From NCBI RefSeq assembly GCF_036346855.1, contig NZ_CP107841.1:4282001-4346000 (forward strand): a stretch of DNA of 64,000 nucleotides, written 5' to 3'. The notes below the pieces were generated by a model. That model did no database searches. It worked only from the letters and a program-made list of their open reading frames with translations, and had not been told where the DNA came from. Positions 8,244-18,191 of the stretch are shown in pieces. The stretch is from Streptomyces europaeiscabiei. GTDB taxonomy: Bacteria > Actinomycetota > Actinomycetes > Streptomycetales > Streptomycetaceae. Position 1 is the stretch's first letter. Every line of letters begins with the position of its first letter. The position numbers and the translations under genes are program-made.

Positions 8244-8906
8244 ATGCCTCGCAACACCACGGCCGACCAGCCCAAACAGCCCGCGCAGCCCGGACCGTCC
8301 GCGCAGCCCAAGCAGCCCGGACAGTCAACGCAGCCCGAACGCCCCTACCACCACGGCGACCTCCGCCGTGCGATCCTCCACGCCGCGCTCGACGTCATCG
8401 CCGCCGACGGCCCGTCGGCGCTGAGCCTGCGGGATCTGGCCCGGCGCGCGGGTGTCTCGCACGCGGCGCCGGCCCATCACTTCAAGGACCGCACGGGTCT
8501 GCTCACGGCGATCGCGGCGGACGGGCACGGGCTGTTGGCGGCCACGCTCGCGGAGGCCGGGGACCTGCGGGACGCGGGCGGGCGGTACGTCCGTTTCGCG
8601 CGCGAGCACCCCGCGCACTTCCAGGTGATGTTCCGGCCGGAACTGCTTCGCGAGGACGACCTCGAACTCACCACCGCCCGCGCACTGTCACGCGAGCAGC
8701 TGCGCGCTGCCGTCACCGGCGCACGCCCCGAGACCCCCGACGCCGACCCCCGGCTGGCCGGCATCGCCGCCTGGTCCCTCTCCCACGGCTTCGCCACACT
8801 GCTGCTCAGCGGCAACCTCGCCGCGGTCGTGGGCGACCAGGACCCCGAGGAGGTCTTCCGCACCGCCACGGAACTGCTGTTCCCGACCGCGTCGCCCTCC
8901 CCGTGA
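8244..8906 (+). CDS. TetR family transcriptional regulator with WHG-type C-terminus
   Basis: 220 residues from ATG 8244; an upstream in-frame ATG at 8217 is possible but has no ribosome site. An unusual Gln/Pro-rich leader (repeated QPKQP / QPGQS) precedes the HTH: HHGDLRRAILHAALDVIAADGPSALSLRDLARRAGVSHAAPAHHFKDR. The ligand domain carries FAREHPAHFQVMFRPEL, typical of TetR proteins with the WHG C-terminal domain. It is expected to repress itself and the divergent SCO6745-like gene. Confidence 0.85.
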   Translation: MPRNTTADQPKQPAQPGPSAQPKQPGQSTQPERPYHHGDLRRAILHAALDVIAADGPSALSLRDLARRAGVSHAAPAHHFKDRTGLLTAIAADGHGLLAATLAEAGDLRDAGGRYVRFAREHPAHFQVMFRPELLREDDLELTTARALSREQLRAAVTGARPETPDADPRLAGIAAWSLSHGFATLLLSGNLAAVVGDQDPEEVFRTATELLFPTASPSP

Positions 8907-8942
8907 CCCTGACCGGCCCACACCCGCTGCACCACTCCACCG

Positions 8943-8970
8943 CTACGCCACTACGCCACTACGCCACTAC
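8943..8970. repeat. 8-bp tandem repeat across the mfd stop codon
   Basis: CTACGCCA is repeated three and a half times without error from 8943 to 8970. The minus-strand TAG stop of mfd (8967-8969) falls in the last partial unit. The unit contains CTA, so a slip by one unit preserves a stop in the same position relative to the gene. Confidence 0.8.
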
Positions 8971-11900
8971 GACCCCAGAATCGAGGCCAGGAACTCCCCG
9001 GTCCATCCCAACAGGTCCCGGCCGAGCAGCGGCTTCCCGCCCACCTTCGCCGTCTTCGGGCGGGGCACCAGCACCTGGTGGGCGGCCGGCTTGATGACCG
9101 TCCCCGGATACAGGCGCTTGAGGCGGAGCTCCTGCGACTCCCGCAGCTCCACCGGGGCGAAGCGGATGTTGGTGCCCTGGAGGACGATCTCGCCGACACC
9201 GCAGGCTCGGGCGAGCATGCGCAGACCGGCGACGAGCAGCAGGTTCTCCACCGGCTCGGGCAACTTGCCGTAACGGTCGACCAGTTCCTCGCGCACCGCG
9301 GCGATGTCGGCCTCGGTGTTGACGGAGGCGATCGCCCGGTACGCCTGCAACCTCAGCCGCTCCCCCGGCGCGTAGTCGTGCGGGACATGCGCGTCGACCG
9401 GCAGCTCGATCTTGACGTCGAGCGGCGGCTCCTCCTCGATCTCCCCGGTCTCCAGCTGACGGCGGTAGTCCGCGACGGCCTCGCCGACCATGCGGACGTA
9501 CAGGTCGAAGCCCACGCCCGCGATGTGACCGGACTGCTCGCCACCCAGCAGATTGCCCGCGCCCCGGATCTCCAGGTCCTTCATCGCCACGTACATGCCC
9601 GCGCCCATCTCCGTGTGCTGGGCGATGGTCGCGAGGCGCTCGTGGGCCGTCTCCGTCAGGGGCTTCTCCGGCGGGTACAGGAAGTAGGAGTAACCGCGTT
9701 CCCGGCCTCGGCCGACCCGGCCCCTCAGCTGGTGCAGCTGCGACAGGCCGAAGGTGTCTCCCCGCTCCACGATCAGCGTGTTCGCGTTCGAGATGTCGAT
9801 CCCCGACTCCACGATCGTCGTGGACACGAGGACGTCGAACTTCTTCTCCCAGAAGTCGACGACGACCTGCTCCAGGGCCTGCTCCGACATCTGGCCGTGG
9901 GCCGTCGCGATCCGTGCCTCGGGGACGATCTCGCGCAGCCGGGAAGCGGCGCGGTCGATGGACTCCACCCGGTTGTGGATGTAGAAGACCTGGCCCTCGC
10001 GGAGCAGTTCGCGGCGGATTGCCGCGCCGATCTGCTTCTCCTCGTACGGGCCGACGAAGGTGAGGACCGGGTGGCGCTCCTCCGGCGGGGTGGTGATCGT
10101 CGACATCTCGCGGATGCCGGTCACCGCCATCTCCAGCGTCCTCGGGATCGGTGTCGCGGACATCGTCAGCACGTCCACGTTCGCGCGGAGCTTCTTCAGC
10201 TGCTCCTTGTGCTCGACGCCGAACCGCTGCTCCTCGTCGACGATGACGAGGCCGAGATCCTTGAACTTGGTCTCGGAGGAGAAGAGGCGGTGGGTGCCGA
10301 TGACGATGTCGACCGCGCCCTCGCGCAGGCCCTCCAGCGTGCCCTTGGCCTCGGTGTCCGTCTGGAAGCGGGACAGGGCCCGGACGTTCACCGGGAACTG
10401 CGAGTACCGCTCGCTGAACGTGCCGAAGTGCTGCTGCACCAGAAGGGTGGTCGGGACGAGCACGGCCACCTGCTTGCCGTCCTGGACGGCCTTGAAGGCG
10501 GCCCGGACCGCGATCTCCGTCTTGCCGTAGCCGACGTCGCCGCAGATCAGGCGGTCCATGGGGACCGTCTTCTCCATGTCCTCCTTGACCTCGGCGATCG
10601 TCGTCAGCTGGTCGGGCGTCTCCGCGTACGGGAAGGCGTCCTCCAGCTCACGCTGCCAGGGCGTGTCCGCAGCGAACGCGTGACCGGGCGCCGCCATCCG
10701 CGCGCTGTAGAGCTTGATGAGGTCGGCGGCGATCTCCTTGACCGCCTTCTTCGCGCGCGCCTTCGTCTTCGTCCAGTCGGCACCGCCCAGCCGGTGCAGG
10801 GTCGGGGCCTCGCCTCCGACGTACTTCGTGATCTGTTCGAGCTGGTCCGTCGGGATGTAGAGGCGGTCGCCGGGCTGGCCGCGCTTGGCGGGGGCGTACT
10901 CGACGACCAGGTACTCGCGGGTCGCGCCCTGCACGGTCCGCTGGACCATCTCGATGTAGCGGCCGACACCGTGCTGTTCGTGCACGATGTAGTCGCCCGC
11001 CTCAAGGGTCAGCGGGTCGATGGTCTTGCGGCGGCGGGCGGGCATCCGGGCGCCGTCCTTGCCGGCCGCCTTCTGGCCGGTGAGGTCGGTCTCGGTGAGG
11101 ACGGCCAGCTTCAGGGCGGGGTCGACGAAGCCGTAGTCGATCGAGCCGCACGCCACATGCACGACCGACGGGGAGATCTGCCCCAGCTCTGCCTCCAGAC
11201 GGGCCGCGATGCCCTCGCCGCCGAGCACCTCGACCGTGCGGGCCGCCGGGCCGTGGGCCTCGGTGACGAACACCGTGCGCCAGCCGTCGGCGAGCCAGCC
11301 CTTGGTGTCGGCGAGGGCCTTGGCCGTGTCGCCCCGGTAGGTGTCGGGGGCGTGCATGCCCAGCTTGAGGGTGTCGCCCGCCGCGTCGGCGGCATAGGTC
11401 TCCGTCAGCTCCTCGTCGACCGCGAACGGCGACACCGACCACCACATCATGTCCAGCTCACGGGCCCGCTCACGGACGTCCGCGATGGACCACAGGGAGG
11501 CCGCGCCGACGTCGATGGGCGCCTCGCCGCCCCCGGCGGTCGCCGCCCAGGACGCGTGCAGGAACTCCTGCGAGGTGGCCACCAGGTCCGCCGCGCGCGT
11601 CCGCACCCGCTCCGGGTCGCAGACGATCGTCATGGCGCCCTTCGGCAGGACGTCGATCAGCAGTTCCATGTCGTCGACGAGAACCGGAGCGAGAGATTCC
11701 ATTCCCTCGACGGCGATGCCCTCGGCGATCTTGTTGAGGAGTTCGCCCAGCTCCGGGTGGCGTTCGGCGAGGGCACGCGCGCGGGCGCGTACGTCGTCGG
11801 TGAGGAGGAGTTCGCGGCAGGGCGGCGCCCACAGGCCGTGCTCGGCGACCTCCAGGGAGCGCTGGTCGGCGACCTTGAAGTACCGGATCTCCTCGACGTC

Positions 11901-12524
11901 GTCGCCCCAGAACTCCACTCGGAGGGGGTGTTCCTCGGTCGGCGGGAAGACATCGAGGATGCCGCCGCGTACGGCGAACTCGCCGCGCTTCTCGACGAGT
12001 TCGACGCGGGAGTACGCGGCTGCCGCCAGTGCCTCGACCGTACGGTTCAGGTCGGCCGTCTCGCCCGAGCGCAGGGCGACCGGTTCGAGGTCGCCGAGGC
12101 CCTTGACCTGGGGCTGGAGGACCGAGCGGACGGGGGCGACGACGACCGAGACCGGGCCGGTCTCCGGGTCGTCCGGGCGCGGGTGGGTCAGGCGGCGCAG
12201 CACGGCGAGGCGGCGGCCGACGGTGTCGCTGCGCGGGCTGAGCCGCTCGTGCGGGAGCGTCTCCCAGGCCGGGTACTCCACGACCCCGTCCGGGGGGAGC
12301 AGCGAGCGCAGGGCCGCCGCCAGGTCCTCGGCCTCGCGGCCCGTCGCCGTCACGGCGAGTACGGGGCGGCCGGCGTCGCGGGTGAGGGCGGCCACCGCGA
12401 AGGGGCGGGCCGCCGGGGGGCCCACCAGGTCGATGTGGGTGCGGTGGCCGTCGGATGCCGCCCTGATCGCTTCCGCGAGGGGGGCGTCCTTGACTACGGC
12501 GTCTAGCAGACCGTGGAGGCTCAT
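8967..12524 (-). CDS. mfd: Transcription-repair coupling factor Mfd
   Basis: 1185 residues from ATG 12524 (MSLHGLLDAVV), the usual actinobacterial length; the open frame extends 74 codons upstream into low-quality sequence. Order: UvrB-like N-terminus (AVTATGREAEDLAAALRSLL), RNA-polymerase interaction domain (EAGDYIVHEQHGVGRY), RecG-like motor with Walker A ICGDVGYGKTEIAVRAAF, DEEQRFG box and QLRGRVGRGRERGYSY motif VI, then the TRCF C-terminal domain. Mfd removes polymerase stalled at lesions by ATP-driven translocation and recruits UvrA. It appears monocistronic. Confidence 0.97.
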   Translation of the reverse strand: MSLHGLLDAVVKDAPLAEAIRAASDGHRTHIDLVGPPAARPFAVAALTRDAGRPVLAVTATGREAEDLAAALRSLLPPDGVVEYPAWETLPHERLSPRSDTVGRRLAVLRRLTHPRPDDPETGPVSVVVAPVRSVLQPQVKGLGDLEPVALRSGETADLNRTVEALAAAAYSRVELVEKRGEFAVRGGILDVFPPTEEHPLRVEFWGDDVEEIRYFKVADQRSLEVAEHGLWAPPCRELLLTDDVRARARALAERHPELGELLNKIAEGIAVEGMESLAPVLVDDMELLIDVLPKGAMTIVCDPERVRTRAADLVATSQEFLHASWAATAGGGEAPIDVGAASLWSIADVRERARELDMMWWSVSPFAVDEELTETYAADAAGDTLKLGMHAPDTYRGDTAKALADTKGWLADGWRTVFVTEAHGPAARTVEVLGGEGIAARLEAELGQISPSVVHVACGSIDYGFVDPALKLAVLTETDLTGQKAAGKDGARMPARRRKTIDPLTLEAGDYIVHEQHGVGRYIEMVQRTVQGATREYLVVEYAPAKRGQPGDRLYIPTDQLEQITKYVGGEAPTLHRLGGADWTKTKARAKKAVKEIAADLIKLYSARMAAPGHAFAADTPWQRELEDAFPYAETPDQLTTIAEVKEDMEKTVPMDRLICGDVGYGKTEIAVRAAFKAVQDGKQVAVLVPTTLLVQQHFGTFSERYSQFPVNVRALSRFQTDTEAKGTLEGLREGAVDIVIGTHRLFSSETKFKDLGLVIVDEEQRFGVEHKEQLKKLRANVDVLTMSATPIPRTLEMAVTGIREMSTITTPPEERHPVLTFVGPYEEKQIGAAIRRELLREGQVFYIHNRVESIDRAASRLREIVPEARIATAHGQMSEQALEQVVVDFWEKKFDVLVSTTIVESGIDISNANTLIVERGDTFGLSQLHQLRGRVGRGRERGYSYFLYPPEKPLTETAHERLATIAQHTEMGAGMYVAMKDLEIRGAGNLLGGEQSGHIAGVGFDLYVRMVGEAVADYRRQLETGEIEEEPPLDVKIELPVDAHVPHDYAPGERLRLQAYRAIASVNTEADIAAVREELVDRYGKLPEPVENLLLVAGLRMLARACGVGEIVLQGTNIRFAPVELRESQELRLKRLYPGTVIKPAAHQVLVPRPKTAKVGGKPLLGRDLLGWTGEFLASILGS

Positions 12525-12955
12525 TCGGGGCGTTTCCCGTCCGGGTGGGCAAGGTGTGGGGGTGCTGGCTTGGGCAAGGTGTGGGGCTGCTGGGGCAACA
12601 CGAACGCCCGGACTCGTGTGACGGGCCGGGGGTGTCCAGGGTACGACGAGCGGCGTGGGGGGTGTGGACGACTTCTGTCTCGCCCCCGCCGCCCCTACCC
12701 GTCCCTCCCCCGCTCTCGGCTTCGCTCGAGCGGGAGGTGCCCCCACCAGGGGCTGCGCCCCTTCGACCCCGCTCCCCTGTCCGTTTTTGCGTGCGGGAGC
12801 GTCGTGGTTGATCGCGCAGTTCCCCGCGCCCCTGAAAAGCAGTTCCCCGCGCCCCTGAAAGCAAGGGGCTTCGCCCCTCGCCTCGCACGCCGCCTAATCT
12901 CTTAAGGCACCCCTTGACGCCCTGACCTCCTGCCCCCGGCCGAACGTGAGCATCC
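12525..12955. other. Divergent intergenic region mfd / DUF2079 gene with duplicated half-repeat
   Basis: No gene is credible here. It must hold the mfd promoter (minus) and the promoter of the 12956 gene (plus). At 12816-12861 the motif GCAGTTCCCCGCGCCCC TGAAA occurs twice in tandem. This is the half-site of the dispersed inverted repeat seen at 22319, 35705, 40812 and 44892; here it lacks its inverted partner and lies in a divergent rather than a convergent gap. GCAAGGGGCTTCGCCCCT just after it is a small hairpin. Confidence 0.6.
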
Positions 12956-14425
12956 ATGGCACCGACCGCCCCGTCCACGAACCCGTCGGAGCAGTCGCTC
13001 ATACCGGGGCCGGTCGCGGCCTCGGCCCCGCCCCGTGACCGGCGTTTTTCCCTGGCGGGCCGCGAGCCGTACGTGCTGGCCGTCGTGCTGTTCGTCGCGT
13101 ACGCAGCGGTGTCGGTCGGGCGGTACCGGCGGATGGCGACCCGCTCGTACGACCTGGGGATCTTCGAGCAGACGGTGCGGGCGTACGCGCACTTCCAGGC
13201 GCCCATCGTCGAGCTGAAGGGGCCGGGGTACAGCGTGCTCGGGGATCACTTCAGCCCGGTCACCATGCTGCTCGCGCCGTTCTACCGGGTGTTTCCCTCG
13301 TCCGTGACGCTGTTGGTCGCGCAGGCGGCGCTGTTCGCGCTGTCGGCGGTGCCGGTGACGCGGGCGGCGACGCGGATGCTGGGGCGGGCGCGGGGGCTCG
13401 CACTGGGGGTGGCGTACGGGCTGTCGTGGGGGCTGCAGAACGCCGTGGACTTCGATTTCCACGAGATCTGTTTCGCGGTTCCGCTGATCGCGTTCTCCCT
13501 GGAGGCGCTGCTCCGGCGGCGGTGGCGCGCGGCGCTGCTCTGGGGACTGCCCTTGGTGCTGGTCAAGGAGGACCAGGGGCTGACGCTGGCGGTCATCGCG
13601 CTCGTCGTCGCGCTGCGGGCCCGGCGGCACGGTTCGACCCGGGTGGTGCCGTACGCCCTGGCGGTCGCGGCGTTCGGCGCGGTCGCCACGCTGATCACCT
13701 TCACCATGATCATCCCGGCCTTCAACACCGCCGGCACCTCCGACTACCTGTCCAAGGTCGGCGACTCCGGCCCCCTCGACGGCGTGGACACCAAGATCCG
13801 CACCGTCCTCTGGCTGCTGATCCCGACCAGCGGACTGCTCGCCCTGCGCTCCCCCATCGTCCTCGCCGTCCTCCCCACCCTGGGCTGGCGGTTCGTCTCC
13901 TCCGACCACCACTACTGGGGCACGGACTGGCACTACAGCGCCGTACTGATGCCGATCATCACCCTCGCGCTCGTCGACGCACTGCCCGGCGCACGCCACG
14001 ACTCCCGCCCGTGGCTGCGGTCGTACGCGCTCCATCTGCCCGCCGCCGTCCTCGCGGCCTCGCTCGCACTGACGACCATGCTGCCGCTGGGCACTCTGAC
14101 CAAGGCCGACGCCTATCGTGTCCCGGCCGAGGTCCGGGCTGTGGAGAAGCTGCTGCGCACCATCCCCGACGGGGCCACCGTCGAGTCCAACATCGGGCCC
14201 ATCACCCGGCTGACCTCCCGCTGCCGCGTCTTCTGGATCGGCCGGACCAAGGGCCTCGCCCCGGACTTCATCGCCTTCAACAACTCCTCGCGCTGGGTGA
14301 AGGACGTCCCCGCGTTCGCCCGTCAGCTGCATCCGCGCGACACGTACGTGCTGCGGGGTGTCATCCAGGGGTACGTGCTGCTGAAACGTACGTCTCCGAG
14401 CACGTCCCCGAGCACGTCCTCCTGA
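12956..14425 (+). CDS. DUF2079 polytopic membrane protein
   Basis: 489 residues. After a proline-rich cytoplasmic start, the first TM segment (YVLAVVLFVAYAAVSVG, about 38-54) leads into RSYDLGIFEQTVRAYAHFQ and GDHFSPVTMLLAPFYRVFP, the signature of DUF2079. About ten TM helices follow. Members resemble GT-C glycosyltransferases (loop with acidic DLGIFEQ and the HFSP motif), and a role in cell-envelope glycan assembly is plausible but unproven. The C-terminal loop (DGATVESNIGPITRLTSRCRVFW) is extracytoplasmic in the model. It converges on the ABC permease. Confidence 0.82.
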   Translation: MAPTAPSTNPSEQSLIPGPVAASAPPRDRRFSLAGREPYVLAVVLFVAYAAVSVGRYRRMATRSYDLGIFEQTVRAYAHFQAPIVELKGPGYSVLGDHFSPVTMLLAPFYRVFPSSVTLLVAQAALFALSAVPVTRAATRMLGRARGLALGVAYGLSWGLQNAVDFDFHEICFAVPLIAFSLEALLRRRWRAALLWGLPLVLVKEDQGLTLAVIALVVALRARRHGSTRVVPYALAVAAFGAVATLITFTMIIPAFNTAGTSDYLSKVGDSGPLDGVDTKIRTVLWLLIPTSGLLALRSPIVLAVLPTLGWRFVSSDHHYWGTDWHYSAVLMPIITLALVDALPGARHDSRPWLRSYALHLPAAVLAASLALTTMLPLGTLTKADAYRVPAEVRAVEKLLRTIPDGATVESNIGPITRLTSRCRVFWIGRTKGLAPDFIAFNNSSRWVKDVPAFARQLHPRDTYVLRGVIQGYVLLKRTSPSTSPSTSS

Positions 14426-14551
14426 GACGGGTGGAGCCCGGCGCCCGGAAGCCTCCGCTTCCCGACGCCGGGCTCTCCCCCGGTTCCCCCGTGTCCCCCG
14501 TTCGTTCCCCCGTGTCCGGCGGCCGATGGCAACTCGGTGGCTACTCGATGG

Positions 14552-17131
14552 CTACTCGGTGGCGATCGCGTTGAGTACGTTCATGCGGCCCGCCCGGAAC
14601 GCCGGCACCAGCGCGGCGAACAGGCCCACGAAGGCCGAGCTGATAAAGACCCCGATGATCGTCGGCCACGGGATGTCGAGGACCTTCAGGCCCTCCAGGG
14701 CGAGGAGCTGCTGCGCGGTGGCGCCCCAGCCCATGCCCAGACCCAGGCCGAGGAGCGCGCCGAAGAGGGCGATGACGACCGACTCCAGGCGGATCATGCG
14801 GCGCAGCTGGCGGCGGGAGAGGCCGATGGCACGCATCAGACCGATCTCGCGCGTCCGCTCGACCACCGACAGCGCCAGCGTGTTCACGACTCCCAGGATC
14901 GCGACGATGATCGCGAGGGCGAGCAGGCCGTAGATCATGTTCAGGAGCTGGTCGATCTGGCCCTTGAGCGCTTCCTTGTAGTCGGTCTGGTCGCGGACCT
15001 CGTACTGCGGGTAGTCGTGCAGCGCGTCCTTGAGGGACTTGTACGCGGCCGTGTCCTGGCCCTCCTTCGCCGAGGCGAAGAGCATCTGGTCGAGGGGCAT
15101 CTTGTCGGCGGGGACGTACTTGGCCATCGTGTCGATGGAGGTGTACATGGCCCCGGCGTCGATGACGACGTCGCTGCTGGTGATGGCACGGACGGTCAGG
15201 TCGGCCGTGGAGCCGTCCTTGAAGTCGACGGCGATCTTGGAACCGAGCTTGATGTCGTGGTCCTTGGCGAACTTCTCGTGGACGGACATCGAGTCGGGCT
15301 GGTAGGCGTCCGGCAGCTTCCCCGCGACGACCTCGGTGGCGAGGTCGGTGGCGTAGCTCGGGTCGGCGGCGGTGATCGCCGTCTCCTTGAGCGTCTTGCC
15401 GTCCGGGGTGGTGAAGTCGGCCTGGGTGTACTTGTACTCGGTGACGTTCTTGACACCCTCGGCGGACTTCGCGGCCTCGACGGCCTGCGGGGTGATCAAC
15501 TGGCCGGTGTCGGACTGGATGATGAAGTCCGTGCCGACCGTCTTGTCGAGCTGATCCGTGGCCGAGGCGACCAGGGAGGAGCCGACGACCGACAGGCAGG
15601 CGACCAGGGCGAGGCCGATCATCAGGGCGGCGCCCGTGGCCCCCGTACGACGGGGGTTGCGCAGCGCGTTGCGCTCCGCCATCCGGCCCACGGGGCCGAA
15701 GGCCCGCAGGACGACCGCGCCCAGCACCCGCACCACGGCGCCGGCGAGCAGCGGGCCGATGACGACGAAGCCGATGAGGGACAGGACGACCCCGCCGCCC
15801 AGCCACATCGAGCCCTCGCTCGCCTTGGCGGCGGCGGAGGCCAGGTACAGGCAGTAGCCGCCGGCGCCGGTCAGGAGCAGGCCGATCACGGCCCGCACCA
15901 CTCCGGCCTTGGCGTCCAGCGGAGCGCCGGCGTCGCGCAGGGCGGCCATCGGGGAGACCTTGCCGGCGCGCCGGGCAGGCACGTACGCGGCGAGGACGGT
16001 GACGACGATGCCGAGGAGCAGACCGACCGCCGGGGTGGTCCAGGCGATGGTGAGGTCGTCGGTGGACAGGTTCATGCCGGTGGCGCTCATCAGCTTCATC
16101 AGGCCGATGGCGAGGCCGACACCGCCGACGACACCGAGGACCGAGCCGAACACGCCCAGGAACAGCGCCTCGACGAGGACCGACCGGTTGACCTGGCCGC
16201 GGCTGGAGCCGATGGCCCGCATCAGGCCGATCTCGCGGGTCCGCTGGGCGACCAGCATCGAGAAGGTGTTGATGATCAGGAAGATGCCGACGAGGAAGGC
16301 GATCCCGGCGAAGCCGAGCATCGCGTACTTCATCACGCCCATGAACTCGCCGACGTCCTTGGCGTTGGCGTCCGCGATCTCCTTGGCGGTCTGCACCTTG
16401 TAGGCGCCGCCCAGTTCGGCGGAGACGTTCTTCTTCACCTGCGCGTCCGTGAACCCGGCGGCGGCGGTGATGTTGACGTTGGTGTACACGCCGGTCTCGC
16501 CGACCAGGGTCTTCTGGGCGGTGGCGGTGTCGAGGTAGAAGATCGCGGCGCCCGGGTTGGTCACCTGGAAGTCGGCGATGCCGGAGACCTTCGCCTCGTG
16601 CGTGCCGACGGCGTTGATCACGCCGATCACGTCGCCGAGCTTCAGGTCGTGCTTGTCGGCGGTGTCCGCGTCGACCACGATCTGGTCGGGTCCGCGCGGC
16701 GCGTTGCCGGACGAGATCTTCATGGTGCGGGCGTCGTTGGCGTTCCAGTTGCCGACGATGGTCGGGGCGCCGCTGGTGGGCGAGAGGCTGTCCTTGTCGG
16801 CGTCGACGACCGTGACCGACGTCGAGAAGACGGTCCCCTCGGCCGACTTCACGCCGTCCGCGCCGCCCACCTTGTCGACGACCGACGCGGGCATGACCGG
16901 CGGCCTGCCGTTGTCGGACTGTGTCTCACCGCTGTCCGAGGCGCCCTTGGCGCTGACCGTGACGTCGGAGGAGGTGGCCGCGAACAGCTTGTCGAACGTC
17001 GTGCCCATCGTGTCGGTGAAGACCAGGGTCCCCGTCACGAACGCCACCGACAGCATGACCGCGATGGCCGAGAGCGCCATCCGTCCCTTGTGCGCGAAGA
17101 AGTTGCGCAGGGAGGTCTTCATGACACTCAT
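14552..17131 (-). CDS. ABC transporter permease, MacB/FtsX type (fused two-unit)
   Basis: 859 residues with two FtsX/MacB units. The first TM (MALSAIAVMLSVAFVTGTLVF) is followed by a large extracytoplasmic domain. A three-TM FtsX block with TREIGLMRAIGSSRGQVNRS (about 325-345) comes next, then a second extracytoplasmic domain and a second FtsX block with TREIGLMRAIGLSRRQLRRM near 775. Such permeases often move lipoproteins, peptides or drugs, or transmit force without transport. The start ATG 17131 overlaps the stop of the ATPase gene (ATGA). A second Met three codons in is also possible. Confidence 0.9.
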   Translation of the reverse strand: MSVMKTSLRNFFAHKGRMALSAIAVMLSVAFVTGTLVFTDTMGTTFDKLFAATSSDVTVSAKGASDSGETQSDNGRPPVMPASVVDKVGGADGVKSAEGTVFSTSVTVVDADKDSLSPTSGAPTIVGNWNANDARTMKISSGNAPRGPDQIVVDADTADKHDLKLGDVIGVINAVGTHEAKVSGIADFQVTNPGAAIFYLDTATAQKTLVGETGVYTNVNITAAAGFTDAQVKKNVSAELGGAYKVQTAKEIADANAKDVGEFMGVMKYAMLGFAGIAFLVGIFLIINTFSMLVAQRTREIGLMRAIGSSRGQVNRSVLVEALFLGVFGSVLGVVGGVGLAIGLMKLMSATGMNLSTDDLTIAWTTPAVGLLLGIVVTVLAAYVPARRAGKVSPMAALRDAGAPLDAKAGVVRAVIGLLLTGAGGYCLYLASAAAKASEGSMWLGGGVVLSLIGFVVIGPLLAGAVVRVLGAVVLRAFGPVGRMAERNALRNPRRTGATGAALMIGLALVACLSVVGSSLVASATDQLDKTVGTDFIIQSDTGQLITPQAVEAAKSAEGVKNVTEYKYTQADFTTPDGKTLKETAITAADPSYATDLATEVVAGKLPDAYQPDSMSVHEKFAKDHDIKLGSKIAVDFKDGSTADLTVRAITSSDVVIDAGAMYTSIDTMAKYVPADKMPLDQMLFASAKEGQDTAAYKSLKDALHDYPQYEVRDQTDYKEALKGQIDQLLNMIYGLLALAIIVAILGVVNTLALSVVERTREIGLMRAIGLSRRQLRRMIRLESVVIALFGALLGLGLGMGWGATAQQLLALEGLKVLDIPWPTIIGVFISSAFVGLFAALVPAFRAGRMNVLNAIATE

Positions 17132-17916
17132 GACGTACGCCCCCGCGCGTCGAAGTCCTTCATCCGGTCCAGCACGGCGTCGGCGGTCGGCTTGAGCATC
17201 TCGTCGACGATGCGGCCGTCGGCCAGGTACAGCACCCGGTCCGCGTACGAGGCGGCCACCGGGTCGTGGGTGACCATCACGATGGTCTGACCCAGCTCGT
17301 CGACCGACCTGCGCAGGAAGCCCAGCACCTCGGCGCCGGCCCGTGAGTCCAGGTTGCCGGTCGGCTCGTCACCGAAGATGATCTCCGGCCGGGCGGCCAG
17401 CGCACGGGCCACGGCGACGCGCTGCTGCTGGCCGCCGGAGAGCTGGGCGGGCCGGTGCTTGAGCCGGTCGCTCAGGCCGACGGTGTCGACGACCCGCCCC
17501 AGCCACTCCTTGTTCGGCTTCCGCCCGGCGATGTCCATGGGCAGGGTGATGTTCTCTATCGCGTTCAGCGTGGGCAGCAGGTTGTACGCCTGGAAGATGA
17601 ACCCGATCCGGTCCCGGCGCAGCTGCGTGAGCTTCTTGTCCTTGAGCCCGGTGATCTCGGTGTCGTCGAGGTAGATCTGACCCGACGTCACGGTGTCGAG
17701 CCCGGCGAGGCAGTGCATGAGGGTGGACTTGCCGGACCCCGAGGGGCCCATGATCGCGGTGAACTGTCCCCGCGCGATGTCCACATCCACCTGATCGAGG
17801 GCGACGACACGGGTCTCACCGGACCCGTACGCCTTCACGACCTGCCGCGCCCGCGCGGCAACGGCCGTAGTCCCTCCAGTACCCCCGTGCCTGGTGATGG
17901 TCACAGCCGATGTCAC
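17128..17916 (-). CDS. ABC transporter ATP-binding protein, MacB/LolD type
   Basis: 262 residues. Walker [11 protein letters not shown]-loop [14 protein letters not shown], signature [15 protein letters not shown], Walker [15 protein letters not shown] and H-loop MVTHDP are all intact. The [10 protein letters not shown] and DEPTGNLDS forms are those of the FtsE/LolD/MacB group. It forms the exporter with the following permease, with which it is translationally coupled. Upstream lie five 16-bp tandem repeats (17971-18050) that probably control the operon. Confidence 0.93.
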   Translation of the reverse strand: MTSAVTITRHGGTGGTTAVAARARQVVKAYGSGETRVVALDQVDVDIARGQFTAIMGPSGSGKSTLMHCLAGLDTVTSGQIYLDDTEITGLKDKKLTQLRRDRIGFIFQAYNLLPTLNAIENITLPMDIAGRKPNKEWLGRVVDTVGLSDRLKHRPAQLSGGQQQRVAVARALAARPEIIFGDEPTGNLDSRAGAEVLGFLRRSVDELGQTIVMVTHDPVAASYADRVLYLADGRIVDEMLKPTADAVLDRMKDFDARGRTS

Positions 17917-17970
17917 GGTATGTCTCCTATGTCGGGCAGCGGATGATTCCGCCGCTCAGTGGACGAGCCG

Positions 17971-18050
17971 TACGAACCGAGTGCCTTACGAAGCAAGTGC
18001 CCTACGAACCAAGTGCCGTACGAACCAAGTGCCGTACGAAGCGAGGCGCC
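17971..18050. repeat. Five 16-bp tandem repeats upstream of the ABC exporter operon
   Basis: Units start at 17971, 17987, 18003, 18019 and 18035, all with TACGAA followed by variants of CCAAGTGCC. The third and fourth are identical (TACGAACCAAGTGCCG); the fifth decays after TACGAAGCGAG, and CGTACGAG follows at 18055. The 16-bp period puts neighbouring units on opposite helix faces. The location, 55-135 bp upstream of the ATPase start, suggests a reiterated operator. Confidence 0.75.
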
Positions 18051-18191
18051 GAGTCGTACGAGGTGGTGTGCTGATGAGTCTGGCCCCCGGAGGGGGTGCG
18101 GCGCCCTGGTGCCCAGCGCAGTCTTCTGCTGGGGAAAACCCCACCCCCACCGCTCCGGTGCACCGCCCCCCAGCGGCGTAAAGCCAGGTTA

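Noticed and set aside
9078..12506. 1142-residue open frame antisense to mfd
   Set aside because: Composition is the Arg/Gly/Val/Asp-rich pattern produced opposite a GC-biased gene; mfd on the other strand is certain.
14537..17290. 917-residue open frame antisense to the ABC permease
   Set aside because: Same GC-frame effect; no family motif, while the permease has clear FtsX signatures.
17971..18050. Tandem 16-bp repeats as a CRISPR-like array
   Set aside because: Units are contiguous without spacers and there are no cas genes.
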